This document shows positions 37,839 through 45,908 of a stretch of 64,000 bases of DNA, piece by piece (positions within the stretch are counted from its first letter, which is position 1; the number at the start of each line of letters is the position of its first letter). The translations under genes were made by a program, and so were the position numbers. The notes beneath the pieces are model-generated. The model searched no databases and was not told where the DNA came from. It worked only from the letters and a program-made list of their open reading frames with translations. The DNA lies in assembly GCA_947477745.1 (NCBI GenBank), contig CANJUF010000001.1, positions 124,001 to 188,000 on the forward strand, in the 5' to 3' direction. This DNA comes from Sphingomonadaceae bacterium (GTDB lineage: Bacteria > Pseudomonadota > Alphaproteobacteria > Sphingomonadales > Sphingomonadaceae).

Positions 37839-38786
37839 TCAGTCGCGCCGCGTGGCAGCGCGGAATCCCGCGACGATCGGCTCCATATAAGCCGTGGCAT
37901 CGTCATAATCAGCGGGCGGATCGAGCCGCACCGAAAAGTCGGTGACGCCGGCCTCGAGCATCGCGCCTACCCGCTCCATGCTCGCGGCCACATCGACCTT
38001 GCCGTCAGCGCCGGCGCGCAGCCCAAGGTTGCCGACGATCCGCATGCCCGACGTATCGCCGCCCGCCTCGGCGACAGCCTCGCGCATGCGCGGCGCGGCG
38101 TTGAGGATGTCGCCGGCGTCGGGTCCCCACGGGATCCAGCGGGCACCAAAGGTCGCAAGCCGGCGCACGGTTGACTTGCGGAACGTGCCCGAAATCCAGA
38201 TCGGCACCCCGCCCGGCTGCAAGGGCTTGGGCATCTGGTGGATATTCGCAAAGGTCAGCAGGTCGGACGAGAAGCTCGCCTGACGCTCGCGCCACAGCGT
38301 CTGGCAGACCTCGAGCGCATGATCGAGCAGAGCGCCGCGTCCTTCGAACGAGAGGCCCGCCGCTTCGTATTCCGCCGCCTGCCAGCCGACGCCGACTCCC
38401 AGCGCGAGCCGCCCGCCCGAAAGCACGTCGATGGTCGCGGCCATCTTGGCCAGCACCACCGGCCTGCGCAGCGCCGCCAGCAGGATGTTGGTCCTGAAAT
38501 CGACTCGCATGGCCTGGCCCGCGAGCCAGGCGATAGTGGTGACCGGTTCGAGCCAGTGACCGTCCGGCCCGGTCGGCTGGGTTCCGCCCTTGCTGCCGCC
38601 GACTTCGGGCTTTGCATATTCCTCAAGCTGCTCGCCGAACACGACGTGGTCGGAGATCAGCAGGCAATCGACTCCGGCCGCGTCGGCGGCGCGCGCGAAA
38701 GTCGCCATCGGGGTCCAGCCGCCCGGATCCTCGGCAGCGAAGGACATCAGCCCGGCGCAGAGCTGCGGCAGCACTTTTTCAGTCAT
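37839..38786 (-). CDS. LLM-class (F420-dependent type) oxidoreductase
   Basis: 315 residues. Barrel features: AADAAGVDCLLISDHVVFGE, LAALRRPVVLAKMAATIDVLSGGRLALGVGVGWQ and EYEAAGLSFEGRG match the subgroup often annotated as F420-dependent, though FMN use is equally possible. It lies 27 bp downstream of the D-aminoacylase-like gene in the same direction, so they form an operon. Substrate unknown; not a close paralogue of the LLM gene at 19 kb. Confidence 0.9.
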   Translation of the reverse strand: MTEKVLPQLCAGLMSFAAEDPGGWTPMATFARAADAAGVDCLLISDHVVFGEQLEEYAKPEVGGSKGGTQPTGPDGHWLEPVTTIAWLAGQAMRVDFRTNILLAALRRPVVLAKMAATIDVLSGGRLALGVGVGWQAAEYEAAGLSFEGRGALLDHALEVCQTLWRERQASFSSDLLTFANIHQMPKPLQPGGVPIWISGTFRKSTVRRLATFGARWIPWGPDAGDILNAAPRMREAVAEAGGDTSGMRIVGNLGLRAGADGKVDVAASMERVGAMLEAGVTDFSVRLDPPADYDDATAYMEPIVAGFRAATRRD

Positions 38787-38813
38787 TCGGAAAGTTCCTT
38801 CAGGCCGGCCGGA

Positions 38814-40565
38814 TCAAACCAGCTCGGCTGTTCGCATGGCATCTAGCGCGACGGTCCTGGTGTCCCGGCCCGAGCGCAGCACCGTGCCCGGAAGCTTGCC
38901 GGTATGCTCGCCGTGGCGGACGATTTCGACGCCGTTGACCAGCACATGATCGATGCCCTCGGCATCGGCGTAAAGCCGGAAATCGGTGCCGCCGGGAAGA
39001 TCGTAGCGCTGCTTGGTAGGCCCGCGCCCGACCGTGTCCTTGTCGAACACGACGACATCGGCGTGATAGCCGGGCGCCAGCAGGCCGCGATCCACCAGGC
39101 CGAAGTAAGTCGCCTGCCGGCCGGTGATCTGGTGTACCGCCTCTTCGAGCGTGATCACGCCAAATTCGCGCACCGCCTGTTGCAACAGGCTGGTGGAGAA
39201 GGCGAAGGTGTCAATCAGATCGAGATGCGCGCCCGCGTCCGATGCGCCGATCAGGGTGCGGTCATCGGCATAGACCTTGCCGCGCAAGGCGAAGGTCTTG
39301 GCGTTGTCGCTGTTGTTGTCGGGCGTGAAGACCGTGTCCAGATTGTCGGCGAGCGCCAGATCGAGCAGCACGTCGATCGGCTCCTTGCCTTCCTCGCGCG
39401 CGATGTCGCCGGTCTTGCGCCCGACGTATTTCTGGTTCTGCTCGCTGGAGACCGACGAGACCTTGAAGTTGTCGAGCCGCGCCAGCCCCTTGAGTGGCGC
39501 CTGATCCGACATGCTCGCCACGTCCTCGGCCATCTGGCGGCGCACCGCAGGATCGCGGAACTGCGCCATGCGCTCGTCCAGCGAAAGCTGGAACAGGCCC
39601 GGCCACACCCCGGGGAACGCATCGAACAGGAAACCGCTGCGCAGGTTCATGTAGGCCGCAGCGCTGCCCGGCATGGCCAGCGCGATCACCTCGCCGCCGC
39701 GTTCGCGCGCGAAGTCGGACACGGCGAGGCGTTTCGCCACGTATGCCTCGGCATCGGGGCGGCTCGATACGCCAAGCACGTTCCAGTTGACCGGACGGTT
39801 GCCAGCAATCGAAACGTCGGCGAGGAGTTCGGGCATGCCGGGGCCGAATTCGAGGTCCGGGAGCAGTTCGAGCCCGGTCCCTTCATGGTCCTTTACGACG
39901 CCCGCCAGCGCGACGATCTCCGAATGGTCCGCCCAGCGCGAGGGCACCGGATTGCCGTCGCCATCGTTGTGCGTGTTGGAAACCGTGGTCGAAAAGCCCA
40001 TCGCGCCTTCGGCAAGGCTCTTGCCCAGCAGCGCTTTCATCGCTTCGAGATCGGCCTCGCTGGCCTTCTCGCCGACCGCGCGCGTGCCCATCACGTAGCG
40101 GCGGATCGCCGAATGGCCGGCAAAGAACCCGGCATTGAGACCGACCTTGCCTTCGAAGCGATCAAGGAATTCGCCGAAGCTCGACCAGTTCCACGGCACC
40201 GCGCCTTCGAGCACCGCAAGCGGCATGCCCTCGACCCGCGCGAGCATCGGCATGAGGTAAGCGCCCGATTCGGGGCTGAGCGGCGCGATCGAGAAGCCGC
40301 AGAAGCCACCGAACACCGTAGTCACGCCGTGATAGCACGAAGGGCTGAGCGTCGGGTCCCAGAACACCTGCGCGTCGTAATGGGTGTGGCAATCGATGAA
40401 GCCGGGTGCGACCACGCGCCCCGCCGCGTCGATCGTTTCGCGCGCGTCCTCGTCGACCTTGCCCACCGCGACGATCCTGCCGTCCTTGATGCCGAGGTCC
40501 CCGACGTAACCTGGCTTGCCCGTTCCATCGACGATGGTGCCGTTAGCGATCTTCAGATCCAGCAT
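38814..40565 (-). CDS. N-acyl-D-amino-acid deacylase-type amidohydrolase
   Basis: 583 residues from the ATG preceded by GGAGTGAGAGAG; the track's longer version overlaps the divergent VOC promoter. It begins MLDLKIANGTIVDGTGKPGY, with the metal site APGFIDCHTHYDAQ, then TVFGGFCGFSIAPL, and near the end SDAGAHLDLID with the late Asp and a C-terminal composite domain ending in DLPGGTDFRLYADAEGIDHVL. Members deacylate D-amino acids or related amides and ureides. First gene of the pair with the LLM enzyme. Its N-terminus is paralogous to the fragment at 5189. Confidence 0.92.
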   Translation of the reverse strand: MLDLKIANGTIVDGTGKPGYVGDLGIKDGRIVAVGKVDEDARETIDAAGRVVAPGFIDCHTHYDAQVFWDPTLSPSCYHGVTTVFGGFCGFSIAPLSPESGAYLMPMLARVEGMPLAVLEGAVPWNWSSFGEFLDRFEGKVGLNAGFFAGHSAIRRYVMGTRAVGEKASEADLEAMKALLGKSLAEGAMGFSTTVSNTHNDGDGNPVPSRWADHSEIVALAGVVKDHEGTGLELLPDLEFGPGMPELLADVSIAGNRPVNWNVLGVSSRPDAEAYVAKRLAVSDFARERGGEVIALAMPGSAAAYMNLRSGFLFDAFPGVWPGLFQLSLDERMAQFRDPAVRRQMAEDVASMSDQAPLKGLARLDNFKVSSVSSEQNQKYVGRKTGDIAREEGKEPIDVLLDLALADNLDTVFTPDNNSDNAKTFALRGKVYADDRTLIGASDAGAHLDLIDTFAFSTSLLQQAVREFGVITLEEAVHQITGRQATYFGLVDRGLLAPGYHADVVVFDKDTVGRGPTKQRYDLPGGTDFRLYADAEGIDHVLVNGVEIVRHGEHTGKLPGTVLRSGRDTRTVALDAMRTAELV

Positions 40566-40627
40566 CTCTCTCACTCCTCTTTGACGGCACAATGCCATGG
40601 CTATCGAGTCGCGCCAAACCTTATCGC

Positions 40628-40647
40628 TTGACAATGATACACCATTG
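40628..40647 (+). promoter_or_regulatory. -35-like box with overlapping palindrome, VOC copy 1
   Basis: TTGACA (40628-40633) overlaps a perfect inverted repeat CAATG-ATACAC-CATTG (40632-40647). No strong -10 box is evident 17 bp on. It lies between the divergent amidohydrolase and first VOC gene, so one repressor could control both. Confidence 0.5.
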
Positions 40648-40717
40648 CCCGTTTTCTCGCGCGCAGTCGATCCGGGCCCGCCGGACAATGCTATGCGTCA
40701 TTTCAAGGAGAGACCCG

Positions 40718-41152
40718 ATGACCTCTTGGCTTCGCCAATACTGCTTCCACGTCACCGACATCGAACGGTCGATCAAGTTCTACGAGGCGATCGGCCTCAC
40801 CTGCACCAGCCGGACCCAGATCACCCCTGAAATCAAGGAAGCGGTTGTCGAGAATCCCGAACGCGGCGCCTGGCTCCAGCTTGCCGAGAACTCCACGATC
40901 AAGGGCCCGATCGACATGGGCACCGCGTTCTGGAAGCTCTATGTCTATACCGACGACTGCGAAAGCATGTACAAGAAGGCGCTTGCCGCCGGCGGAACAT
41001 CGCACACCGCGCCGGTAAGGCTGGAGCGCTGGCCAACGCTGGTTGCATTCGTGACCTGCCCCGATGGCTACCTTATCGAGTTCCTCCAGCGCGACGAAAG
41101 TCCCACCGAGAACAATGCAGGCGGATCGCCGCGCGACCAGTCGGTCAATTAG
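40718..41152 (+). CDS. VOC-family (glyoxalase fold) protein, copy 1
   Basis: 144 residues from the ATG after AAGGAGAG. It starts MTSWLRQYCFHVTDIERSIKF, typical of glyoxalase/bleomycin resistance/dioxygenase folds, with candidate metal ligands in YCFHVTD, in the middle strand and in CPDGYLIEFLQRD. Members include isomerases, lyases and extradiol dioxygenases. Tandem paralogue of the next gene, with substitutions such as CESMYKKALAAGG instead of CRGTYEKALAAGA. Divergent from the amidohydrolase operon. Confidence 0.92.
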   Translation: MTSWLRQYCFHVTDIERSIKFYEAIGLTCTSRTQITPEIKEAVVENPERGAWLQLAENSTIKGPIDMGTAFWKLYVYTDDCESMYKKALAAGGTSHTAPVRLERWPTLVAFVTCPDGYLIEFLQRDESPTENNAGGSPRDQSVN

Positions 41153-41218
41153 GCCCTGGCGAGCAAGATCGGGCCTGCCGCGCGTTTCCTCGCAGCGAGC
41201 CCTGTTCTGCAAGATCGC

Positions 41219-41238
41219 TTGACAATGATACACCTTTG
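41219..41238 (+). promoter_or_regulatory. -35-like box with degraded palindrome, VOC copy 2
   Basis: The duplicated TTGACA is intact, but the palindrome is now CAATG-ATACAC-CTTTG, one mismatch in the right arm compared with copy 1. This could alter repressor affinity and so differentiate expression of the two VOC copies. Confidence 0.45.
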
Positions 41239-41309
41239 ACTGTTTCTCGCGGGCAGTCGATCCGGGGCAACCGGACCCTCGCACAGCGTCACTTCAAGGA
41301 GAGAGAAAG

Positions 41310-41744
41310 ATGACCTCTTGGCTTCGCCAATACTGCTTCCACGTCACCGACATCGAACGGTCGATCAAGTTCTATGAGGCAATCGGCCTCACCTGCACCA
41401 GCCGGACCCAGATCACCGACGAGATCAAGGAAGCGGTCGTCGAGAATCCCGAGCGCGGCGCTTGGCTCCAGCTTGCCGAAAACTCCACGATCAAGGGCCC
41501 GATCGACATGGGCACCGCGTTCTGGAAGCTTTATGTCTATACCGACGATTGCAGGGGCACCTACGAAAAGGCCCTCGCCGCTGGCGCGACCTCGCACACT
41601 GCCCCGCACCGCATGGAGCGCTGGCCGGTCGAGATGGCCTATGTGCTGTGCCCCGATGGCTACCTGATCGAATTCCTCGAACGCGACCAGACACCGAGCG
41701 AGAACAACGCAGGCGGTTCGCCGCGAGATCAGTCAGTCAACTAA
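41310..41744 (+). CDS. VOC-family (glyoxalase fold) protein, copy 2
   Basis: 144 residues, same length and start as copy 1. The same metal-ligand segments are kept (YCFHVTD, CPDGYLIEFLERD); the central region differs (HRMERWPVEMAYVL versus VRLERWPTLVAFVT), which in this fold lines the substrate pocket. The C-terminal NNAGGSPRDQSVN is identical. It ends before a strong terminator. Confidence 0.92.
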   Translation: MTSWLRQYCFHVTDIERSIKFYEAIGLTCTSRTQITDEIKEAVVENPERGAWLQLAENSTIKGPIDMGTAFWKLYVYTDDCRGTYEKALAAGATSHTAPHRMERWPVEMAYVLCPDGYLIEFLERDQTPSENNAGGSPRDQSVN

Positions 41745-41764
41745 CCTTTTGACCGAGTGGAAGG

Positions 41765-41800
41765 CCCGGCGCGCCCCCTAACGCGCCGGGTTTTTCTTTT
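41765..41800 (+). terminator. Rho-independent terminator after the VOC pair
   Basis: CCCGGCGCG and CGCGCCGGG form a nine-pair stem with an eight-base loop, followed by TTTTTCTTTT. A strong terminator. Confidence 0.9.
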
Positions 41801-41829
41801 AAAGGTGCCGACCTCGCGGTTGGAACATT

Positions 41830-41856
41830 TTCTTTCCTACACAAACCAATTTGGTT
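41830..41856 (+). promoter_or_regulatory. Composite motif upstream of the GTA-type holin
   Basis: TTCTTTCCTACA (reverse complement of the 12-mer at 31730) followed after two bases by AACC-N5-GGTT, with the same spacing as upstream of the XRE gene. It lies about 38 bases before the holin start, where an activator or repressor would act. Confidence 0.55.
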
Positions 41857-41893
41857 ATCCGAAATGCCTTTCCAGCATACTCGGAGAACCCTC

Positions 41894-42307
41894 ATGCCCC
41901 TTCTTGAAGCTCTGATCGGCCCGATCGTCTCGCTGATCGACAAGGTCATTCCCGATCCAGAGGCGCGCGCGCAGGCCAAGCTCGAATTGCTCAAGATGCA
42001 AGGTTCGCAGGAACTCGAACGCATCGAGGCGCAGCTATCGGCGATCGTCACCGAGGCAAGCTCGGCTGACCCATGGACCAGCCGGGCGCGGCCCACGTTC
42101 CTCTATGTGATGTATGCGCTGATCCTGTGGTCACTGCCAATGGGCCTGCTTTCGGCAATTGATGCCGATACCGCCGGCGCCATCGCCAAGGGCATGACCA
42201 GCTACCTCGGCGCCCTGCCCGAGCCGCTCTATGCCCTGTTCGGCACCGGCTACCTTGGCTATGCAGTGATGCGTCAGTGGGGCAAGATCAAGGGCTCGGA
42301 CAGGTAA
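41894..42307 (+). CDS. Three-helix holin family protein, GTA type
   Basis: 137 residues from ATG 41894 (GGAGAA upstream). An amphipathic N-terminal part (LIGPIVSLIDKVIPDPEARAQ) is followed by a charged helix and three hydrophobic segments (FLYVMYALILWSLPMGLLSAI, a weak middle one, and LYALFGTGYLGYAVMRQW), as in the 3TM holin family found with gene transfer agents and small phages. It would make inner-membrane holes that release an endolysin. No other phage or GTA structural gene is in the window, so it acts in trans or is a relic. Confidence 0.85.
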   Translation: MPLLEALIGPIVSLIDKVIPDPEARAQAKLELLKMQGSQELERIEAQLSAIVTEASSADPWTSRARPTFLYVMYALILWSLPMGLLSAIDADTAGAIAKGMTSYLGALPEPLYALFGTGYLGYAVMRQWGKIKGSDR

Positions 42308-42378
42308 GGTGCCGCGGCCTTGCGCGCGCGCGCAGCGGGGCCTAACCGGTGCCGAGCAAACATCTTCGGGGCACTCAC

Positions 42379-42816
42379 ATGGCTGACCGGCTGGTCTACG
42401 TCCTCAACGGGCCGAACCTCAATCTCCTCGGCACGCGCGAGCCCGAGATTTACGGCCACCAGACGCTCGACGATATCGCCGCGATAATCGAGGCCCGCGC
42501 GCAAGTACTCGATATCGAGATCGACATGCGCCAGTCGAATCACGAAGGCCACCTGATCGACTGGCTGCACGAAGCAAGGGCGCAGGGCGCGCACGCCGTG
42601 CTGCTCAATGCGGCGGGATATACCCACACCTCCGTGGCGCTGCTCGATGCGATCAAGGCGGTGGAGCTGCCGGTCTACGAGGTCCACTTGTCCGATCCGC
42701 ACACGCGAGAGCCGTTCCGGCACCTGTCCTATGTCGGCATGGCCGCGCGCGAGACTTTTCAGGGCCACGGCGCGCAAAGCTATATCCTTGCGCTGGAAGC
42801 CGCAGCGAAGCTCTAG
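42379..42816 (+). CDS. aroQ: Type II 3-dehydroquinate dehydratase
   Basis: 145 residues, family length. NGPNLNLLGTREPEIYGHQTLDDI carries the conserved N-terminal loop with the active-site Arg and Tyr, LLNAAGYTHTSVALLDAI the substrate-binding Asn and His, and EVHLSDPHTREPFRHLSY the conserved His. It makes 3-dehydroshikimate. ATG at 42379 rather than 42349. Its stop overlaps the convergent AsnC gene by four bases. Confidence 0.96.
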   Translation: MADRLVYVLNGPNLNLLGTREPEIYGHQTLDDIAAIIEARAQVLDIEIDMRQSNHEGHLIDWLHEARAQGAHAVLLNAAGYTHTSVALLDAIKAVELPVYEVHLSDPHTREPFRHLSYVGMAARETFQGHGAQSYILALEAAAKL

Positions 42817-43277
42817 TCGAGCGGCACGCCGGGAAGCTGCTTGGCGGTCCTGATCGTCAGCGAAGTCTTGACGCTGGCGACATTGGGCGCAGGCGTGAGC
42901 TTCGAGGTGAGAAATTCCTGAAACGATTGCAGATCGCGGCTGACGATCTTGATGATGAAATCGATCTCGCCGTTGAGCATGTGGCATTCGCGCACTTCGG
43001 GAAGCGAGCGCATGTGATCCTCGAATTGGCGAAGCGCGTCCTCGGCCTGGCTCTTGAGGCTGACCATTGCGAACACTGTAATGGTATAGCCGAGCTTGGC
43101 CGCATCCAGATCGGCATGATAGCCCCGGATCACGCCGCTTTCTTCCAGACCGCGCACCCGGCGCAGGCAAGGCGGCGGGGTCAGCCCGACCTTCGCGGCG
43201 AGATCGACATTGGTCATGCGCCCGTCATCCTGCAGCGAGGCGAGCAGACGCCGGTCAATATCATCGAGACTGTTCAT
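42813..43277 (-). CDS. Lrp/AsnC-family transcriptional regulator
   Basis: 154 residues. The N-terminal winged helix (MNSLDDIDRRLLASLQDDGR, LAAKVGLTPPPCLRRVRGLEESGVIRGY) is followed by a RAM ligand-binding domain with VRECHMLNGEIDFIIKIVSRDL. It forms octameric or dimeric DNA-binding assemblies that sense amino acids. No adjacent amino acid gene indicates its target. Confidence 0.94.
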   Translation of the reverse strand: MNSLDDIDRRLLASLQDDGRMTNVDLAAKVGLTPPPCLRRVRGLEESGVIRGYHADLDAAKLGYTITVFAMVSLKSQAEDALRQFEDHMRSLPEVRECHMLNGEIDFIIKIVSRDLQSFQEFLTSKLTPAPNVASVKTSLTIRTAKQLPGVPLD

Positions 43278-43496
43278 GCCGTTTCACTCGATGCAAAAAT
43301 TGTCACATGCGGAACATTCGCGATGCCGCGGCATTTGGAAATTGCAACGGACGACCGATAATTGTTCATAACGGCATCGTCCCGCTTTGCAACGCATGTC
43401 AAGCGCGTGCTTCATACCCCGGACCGGCCTGCTAGGTGAGGCCAGCGAATCCCCATGCGTGATTTTTCGTCCCGCATGCCCCCGCGCGGAGCAGCA

Positions 43497-44129
43497 ATGC
43501 ATTTCGACGACCGCCTGAACACCGTCCTGAAACAGCCTATTCGCGGGCATGAGATCGCGCGGGTCCAGTACGTCCAGCTGCTCGACCTTCTCGGCAAGAC
43601 CAGCGCCGACACCGCCAGCTCCGCGCTCGATCCCGCCTATGCGCGGCTTTCCGCGCTGGGAGGCGAACTGCCCGCTGCCGAGCGTGTGCGCCTGCTGCGC
43701 GATTCGGGCCTGAAGCTGCGCAATCCTGCCCTCGTCATGTTTCTCGCCGAGGACGAGACCGCATTGGCGAGCGCCGCCGTTGCCGCCGCCGATCTGGAAG
43801 AACAGCAATGGCTCGACCTTGTGCCCGCCTTGCCGGTGCGCGCGCGCGGGGTGCTGCGCCATCGCCGCGATCTTGGCGCAGCGGTCGAAGCGCGGCTCGA
43901 TCGGCTGGGCGTTGCCGACCGCGGACTGCCCGCCGCGCAGGTCATCGATGCACCCATCGCCGAGGCGGCTGACGCCGAAAGCGATGCGATCCCCCCGGCA
44001 GCCGCGCCCAGCCGCGAATCGCCGATCGGCGAGCTGGTCCGCCGGATCGAGCGCTATCGCAAGACCCGGCCCGAGCCCGTCGGTGGGCCAAGCGAGGCTG
44101 CGCCGCGAGCAAGCGGTGCTGGTGCTTGA
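43497..44129 (+). CDS. N-terminal region of a sphingomonad sensor-kinase-like protein, probably truncated
   Basis: 210 residues from the ATG after GGAGCAGCA. It reads MHFDDRLNTVLKQPIRGHE, then VQYVQLLDLLGKT, and ends in an acidic/Ala-rich linker and SPIGELVRRIERYRKTR. I associate this opening with the N-terminal domain of a long sphingomonad histidine kinase, in which the ARIE-type helix leads into PAS and kinase modules; here none follows and the frame closes after a low-complexity tail. A truncated gene or a stand-alone domain are both possible. Confidence 0.65.
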   Translation: MHFDDRLNTVLKQPIRGHEIARVQYVQLLDLLGKTSADTASSALDPAYARLSALGGELPAAERVRLLRDSGLKLRNPALVMFLAEDETALASAAVAAADLEEQQWLDLVPALPVRARGVLRHRRDLGAAVEARLDRLGVADRGLPAAQVIDAPIAEAADAESDAIPPAAAPSRESPIGELVRRIERYRKTRPEPVGGPSEAAPRASGAGA

Positions 44130-44189
44130 ATTGCCCTCAAGCACGGATGTTTCAGCGAATATTAGGAGCCGCTGAGCTAAGCATCCGCC

Positions 44190-45212
44190 GTGATGCACGC
44201 CATGCTTGATACTACCAACATCCTCGAACGGCCCGATTCGGACCGGGCGGCGGCGTTTGCCCCGTCGTTCAGGCAGCGCTTCCTTGTCTCGATCGATACC
44301 GAGGAAGAGTTCGACTGGAACGCGCCGGTCAGCCGCGAAAGCCATGCTGTTTCCGCTGCTTCGCGTATCGCCGAATTCCAGCGCTTCAGCGAGGCGCGCG
44401 GCGTCGTGCCGCTATGGCTGGTGGATTGGCCGATCGCCCATTCGGCGCAGGCCGCCGAGATCCTGCGTCCGGCCGCCGCCGCCGGAAAGGCGGAGATCGG
44501 CCTGCACTTACACCCCTGGGTCAATCCGCCGTTCGATGAGGAGGTGAGCCAATTCAACAGTTTCGCCGGCAACCTTCCCGCCGCGCTCGAGCGCGAGAAA
44601 TTCGTTCGCCTGCATCAGGCAATCGAGACGAACCTGGGGGTTCGCCCGGTCGTTTACCGCGCAGGCCGCTACGGCGCGGGACCGGCAACCGCACGCCTGC
44701 TCACGGACATGGGCTATGCGATCGACACCTCGGTACGCGCCAATTTCGACTATTCGCAGGAACATGGCGCACCCGACTATCACGCCCATCCGCTGACGCC
44801 CTATTGGCTCGATTCGCACCAGAGCCTGCTCGAATTGCCGGTCACGACGGTGTTCACCGGACTGCTGCGCCGGCTGGGGCCAAGGCTGCTGCCGCGCGCC
44901 GCGCGCGTGCCGAGGCTGCCGGGAGTGCTCGCGCGCACCCGCCTGCTCGAGCGCATCCCGCTCACGCCCGAGGGCGTACCCGTGCGCGAGGCGCTGCGCG
45001 CCATCGATGCGGCCGTGGCGCAAAAGCTGCCGGTCTTGATGTTCTCGTTCCACAGCCCTTCGCTTGCCGTGGGTCACACGCCTTATGTGCGCAGTCTTGA
45101 CCAGCTCACACGGTTCTACGATTGGTGGGAGCGCGTGCTCGACCATCTGGCAAAGCGCGGCGTCGCCCCGGCAACAATTGCCGAGGTGATCCGCGCGGCG
45201 CATCTTGCTTAG
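44190..45212 (+). CDS. Polysaccharide deacetylase-like protein (WalW type)
   Basis: 340 residues. NodB-like elements: SIDTEEEFDWNAP with the catalytic Asp and metal Asp region, EIGLHLHPWVNPPF with the His pair, and YRAGRYGAGPATARLLTDMGYAIDTSV; a late His lies in FSFHSPSLAVGHTPY. It probably deacetylates a surface glycan in the cytoplasm or periplasm; no signal peptide is visible. It lies next to the truncated kinase-like gene. Confidence 0.88.
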   Translation: MMHAMLDTTNILERPDSDRAAAFAPSFRQRFLVSIDTEEEFDWNAPVSRESHAVSAASRIAEFQRFSEARGVVPLWLVDWPIAHSAQAAEILRPAAAAGKAEIGLHLHPWVNPPFDEEVSQFNSFAGNLPAALEREKFVRLHQAIETNLGVRPVVYRAGRYGAGPATARLLTDMGYAIDTSVRANFDYSQEHGAPDYHAHPLTPYWLDSHQSLLELPVTTVFTGLLRRLGPRLLPRAARVPRLPGVLARTRLLERIPLTPEGVPVREALRAIDAAVAQKLPVLMFSFHSPSLAVGHTPYVRSLDQLTRFYDWWERVLDHLAKRGVAPATIAEVIRAAHLA

Positions 45213-45294
45213 CGGCGGCAGGCAAGCTAACGCGCTGCCTTCCGGCCGGCTGGATATTCAGACGGACGGGCAAAGCGCACAAGCGATGAATTGC

Positions 45295-45371
45295 GGGCCT
45301 GTAGCTCAGTTGGTTAGAGCTGGCCGCTCATAACGGCTAGGTCGCGGGTTCGAGTCCTGCCGGGCCCACCA
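45295..45371 (+). tRNA. tRNA with CAT anticodon (Ile2 favoured over elongator Met)
   Basis: GGGCCTG pairs with CGGGCCC, D-arm GCTCAGTTGGTTAGAGC, anticodon loop CTCATAA, T-arm GGGTTCGAGTCC, CCA encoded; 77 nt. Automatic tools usually call CAT as Met. C4 and C5 in the acceptor are identity elements that TilS recognises on tRNA-Ile2 (they differ in elongator Met), so lysidine-modified Ile(AUA) is likelier. Confidence 0.85.
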
Positions 45372-45394
45372 TCGCCTTACGCCGGAACCAGGGT

Positions 45395-45471
<77 letters not shown>

Positions 45472-45844
45472 ATCTTTTCAATGGTTTAATGCAAATTTTT
45501 GCTCTGTTAATTGGACGCCGGGTTACGCCTCGGGTTTCACCTTTAAGGCATGGTGGAAACGCACTCGGCGAAGGTTCGCATTGCGCGTAGCGCGAATCGG
45601 GCGGCTCCTCGCTTTGCTTAACAAGTCGCGAACGTCCGAGATTCGAATGCTCACCGGCCGCGATAGCAACAAAATCTGCTTGATCTCACCGAGCAATCCG
45701 GTTCTTGAACGCGTTCCGTCAACAAAGCGGTGCGGCCTGACGTCAAATATGGTCTGGCATCTTCCATGCAGTGGGCCGCCTCGAGCGACATAAGATCGAT
45801 GAAGTGCTTCCGTTCTCACTGTCAATTTCGATCTTTCCTGCAAT
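45472..45844. other. Decayed DNA between tRNA-Pro and the IS remnant
   Basis: About 370 bases, AT-richer than the surroundings (for example AATGGTTTAATGCAAATTT). Open frames here are shadow-like and low-complexity. One plus-strand frame ends GRLERHKIDEVLPF, faintly reminiscent of an IS66 transposase C-terminus, but too short to call. No gene is supported. Confidence 0.4.
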
Positions 45845-45908
45845 TGACGTGCTCCCCTGAAATGTGACCGATTTTGGGTAGAGTCCGACGCAAAGGAGTC
45901 GGACGAAA

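Larger units (their letters stand above)
40621..41744 (+). repeat. Tandem duplication of a VOC gene with its promoter
   Basis: The segment from TTGACAATGATACACC through the VOC stop (about 40628-41152) is repeated at about 41219-41744. Similarity extends over the promoter, the CGCAGTCGATCCGG leader, the AAGGAGAGA ribosome site and the coding region; the first 86 codons are nearly identical, and the copies diverge most between residues 85 and 125. About 60 bp of unrelated sequence separates the two units. Confidence 0.9.

Noticed and set aside
43284-44345. 353-codon minus-strand ORF opposite the kinase-like gene
   Set aside because: It spans two genes with better family evidence and reads as His/Arg-rich shadow sequence typical of high-GC antisense frames.
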